Assembly (NCBI GenBank): GCA_016932895.1
Contig: JAFGCA010000471.1
Location: forward strand, 1 to 7,258
Reading direction: 5' to 3'
DNA: 7,258 bases
From: Sedimentisphaerales bacterium
GTDB taxonomy: Bacteria; Planctomycetota; Phycisphaerae; Sedimentisphaerales; SG8-4
Shown: piece after piece, positions 6,609 to 7,258 of the stretch
How positions within the stretch are numbered: position 1 is the first letter of the stretch
Layout of the letters: every line of letters starts with the position of its first letter
The notes under the pieces: generated by a model
Databases searched by the model: none
Told to the model about the DNA's origin: nothing
What the model saw: only the letters and a program-made list of their open reading frames with translations
Made by a program: the position numbers and the translations under genes

Positions 6609-6842
6609 TCAGTCCAGATAGCGCTTGATTTTCACGTCCTTGCGGCCGACGCCGTGCGCCTCATACCAGTGTAGCTCGACCCGCCTTATCCTGCCATTGG
6701 GGAGCTTGACCTGTGCGACCCCCTTCAATTTTCTCCATCGACCGCGACCATAGACTTCTTCCAGGTAGGCCAGATCATGGATGTTCGTTCCGACTGCAAT
6801 AATCTCAGTCGCTTCGATCTGGCCAATGATCTCAAATTTCAC
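6609..6842 (-). CDS. Small conserved basic protein of unknown function (first gene of a pair)
   Basis: 77 residues from GTG at 6842, beginning MKFEIIGQIE. Function unknown. The C-terminal half is basic, with the strongly patterned GRGRWRKLKGVAQV, LPNGRIRR, HWYEAHGVGRK and a final KIKRYLD, suggestive of nucleic-acid or protein binding but unproven. From memory, short proteins with this HWYEAHG-x-GRK ending occur widely without a name. A GTG at 6860 would add six residues (MCYTII), but it overlaps the -10 box of the promoter, so transcripts would not contain it. With start 6842 the predicted mRNA begins at or next to the start codon, that is, leaderless. It is followed 2 bases later by the second small gene. 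Confidence 0.8.
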   Translation of the reverse strand: MKFEIIGQIEATEIIAVGTNIHDLAYLEEVYGRGRWRKLKGVAQVKLPNGRIRRVELHWYEAHGVGRKDVKIKRYLD

Positions 6843-6848
6843 GATAAT

Positions 6849-6877
6849 AGTATAGCACACATTTGTCGCTTGGACAA
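6849..6877 (-). promoter_or_regulatory. Sigma70-type promoter for the small gene pair
   Basis: Read on the - strand: -35 TTGTCC (6877-6872), a spacer of exactly 17 bases, and -10 TATACT (6854-6849) with a TGC extended -10 just before it. The first G of the GTG start codon is the 7th base after the -10 box, the normal distance for transcription to start, so a leaderless transcript is predicted. Confidence 0.65.
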
Positions 6878-6896
6878 CCTCTTTGCGTTTCCCGCG

Positions 6897-6998
6897 TCAT
6901 GGCTCGACGCCGACTGGAGGGAGCTTCCCCCGATGCGGAAAGATGCCACGGCCCGGCGCATCATCGACCGGATAGAGGAATTGGATGCGGCGTCTTGA
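6897..6998 (+). pseudogene. Stranded original 3' end of coaB
   Basis: An open stretch without its own plausible start encodes about 33 residues ending in a normal TGA. It reads WLDADWREL, then ATARRIIDRIEELDAAS. It aligns without gaps to the CoaB tail at about 5189-5281 (ILDADWLEL, then ARRIITLIERVDEMS), with 17 of 32 residues identical. GC is about 72% (6901-6960), like the housekeeping genes and unlike the DNA to its left. The stop lies 3 bases from the end of convergent ald, a natural gene-to-gene junction. It is best read as the remaining C-terminus of the ancestral coaB, cut off by the insertion. Confidence 0.75.
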
Positions 6999-7001
6999 GA
7001 G

Positions 7002-7258
7002 TCACTTCGCCAGGTCGGGCAGCGCCTGGGCGACGCGCTCGTTGGTGAGTTTGTGGTCCTGCATGTTGATCGCGGCGGCGCGGCCGGGGTCGAGGGCGGC
7101 AAAGGCCTGCACGCCCGTGGAAGCGAGCTGCCGGATGTAGGGGAGCGTCGCGTTGCACAGGGCCAGTGTCGAGGTCCGGCTCACGGCGCCGGGGATGTTG
7201 GTCACGCAGTAGTGGACCACGTCGTCAACCAGATAGACCGGATCGCTGTGCGTGGTGG
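7002..7258 (-). CDS. ald: Alanine dehydrogenase, C-terminal part
   Basis: NAD-dependent interconversion of L-alanine with pyruvate and ammonia. Only the last 85 residues are in the window; the gene enters from the right edge. Seen: TTHSDPVY, then VVHYCVTNIPGAVSRTST (codons about 7220-7167) and TLALCNATLPYI, which are hallmark C-terminal sequences of the family (typically VVHYxVxNMPGAVPRTST). The usual Met and Pro in that motif are Ile and Ser here, both mild changes. It ends with QALPDLAK and TGA. Convergent with the coaB remnant, 3 bases apart. Confidence 0.95.
   Translation of the reverse strand, partial: TTHSDPVYLVDDVVHYCVTNIPGAVSRTSTLALCNATLPYIRQLASTGVQAFAALDPGRAAAINMQDHKLTNERVAQALPDLAK

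Larger units (their letters stand above)
5276..6896. mobile_element. Putative accessory insertion in the 3' end of coaB
   Basis: Holds the DUF2971 module and two small - strand genes. It is bounded on the left by a CoaB C-terminus (to about 5275) and on the right by a second, diverged CoaB C-terminus (about 6897-6998). GC is low at the right edge (about 45% in 6841-6900) and jumps to about 72% in 6901-6960. The left edge is uncertain and may lie as far back as about 4.9-5.05 kb, where strand skew changes. No integrase, transposase or terminal inverted repeat is seen, so the mechanism is unknown; recombination with a diverged coaB is possible. Confidence 0.55.

Noticed and set aside
6843..6860. 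GTG 6860 as the start of the first small - strand gene
   Set aside because: This segment contains the -10 box, so it would not be in the transcript, and the six added residues do not fit the MKFEIIG-type beginning.
6777..6896. + strand open frame starting at ATG 6777 and running into the CoaB-like tail
   Set aside because: Its first 40 residues are antisense to the first small - strand gene and its promoter and resemble nothing in CoaB. Only the part after about 6897 is meaningful, as a remnant.
1..7258. CRISPR arrays, tRNA or rRNA genes, transposases or integrases
   Set aside because: I looked for regularly spaced repeats, cloverleaf-like stretches and recombinase motifs and saw none.

Overview
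The window looks like part of a GC-rich bacterial chromosome, most likely a planctomycete of the Phycisphaerae/Sedimentisphaerales type. That placement is an inference from protein style and gene order, not a proven assignment. Nearly all of it reads as one co-directional housekeeping run on the + strand: the 3' part of pheA (phenylalanine synthesis), tpiA (glycolysis), secG (protein export), a yicC-family endoribonuclease gene, gmk (GMP to GDP), rpoZ (RNA polymerase omega), then coaC and coaB (coenzyme A synthesis) as two separate genes. The gmk-rpoZ-coaC/coaB order is a classic conserved cluster, and gmk and rpoZ overlap by 7 bases. At the far right the 3' end of ald (alanine dehydrogenase) comes in on the - strand.

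The unusual part is 4.9-7.0 kb. The coaB frame does not stop where a CoaB protein should end (about residue 218). It runs on in frame into a DUF2971-type domain of about 350 residues, giving one 569-codon ORF. GC falls from about 65% in the first part of coaB (4681-4980) to about 47% in the DUF2971 part (5341-5640). After it come two small, tightly coupled - strand genes of unknown function, with a good sigma70-type promoter that places the first one on a leaderless mRNA.

Just beyond them, at about 6897-6998, lies a second, GC-rich copy of the CoaB C-terminus. It matches the first copy at 17 of 32 residues without gaps and shares a 12-base identical core. It has a proper stop codon only 3 bases from the end of convergent ald. 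The simplest reading is that the ancestral layout was coaB followed directly by convergent ald. An accessory segment of about 1.7 kb (DUF2971 plus the two-gene module) was then inserted into the 3' end of coaB. It brought a diverged replacement for the CoaB tail and stranded the original tail as a fragment.

The housekeeping genes appear intact with their catalytic motifs. One exception is worth checking: guanylate kinase has Gly where a GMP-binding Arg usually sits. No tRNA, rRNA, CRISPR array, recombinase or transposase gene is visible.
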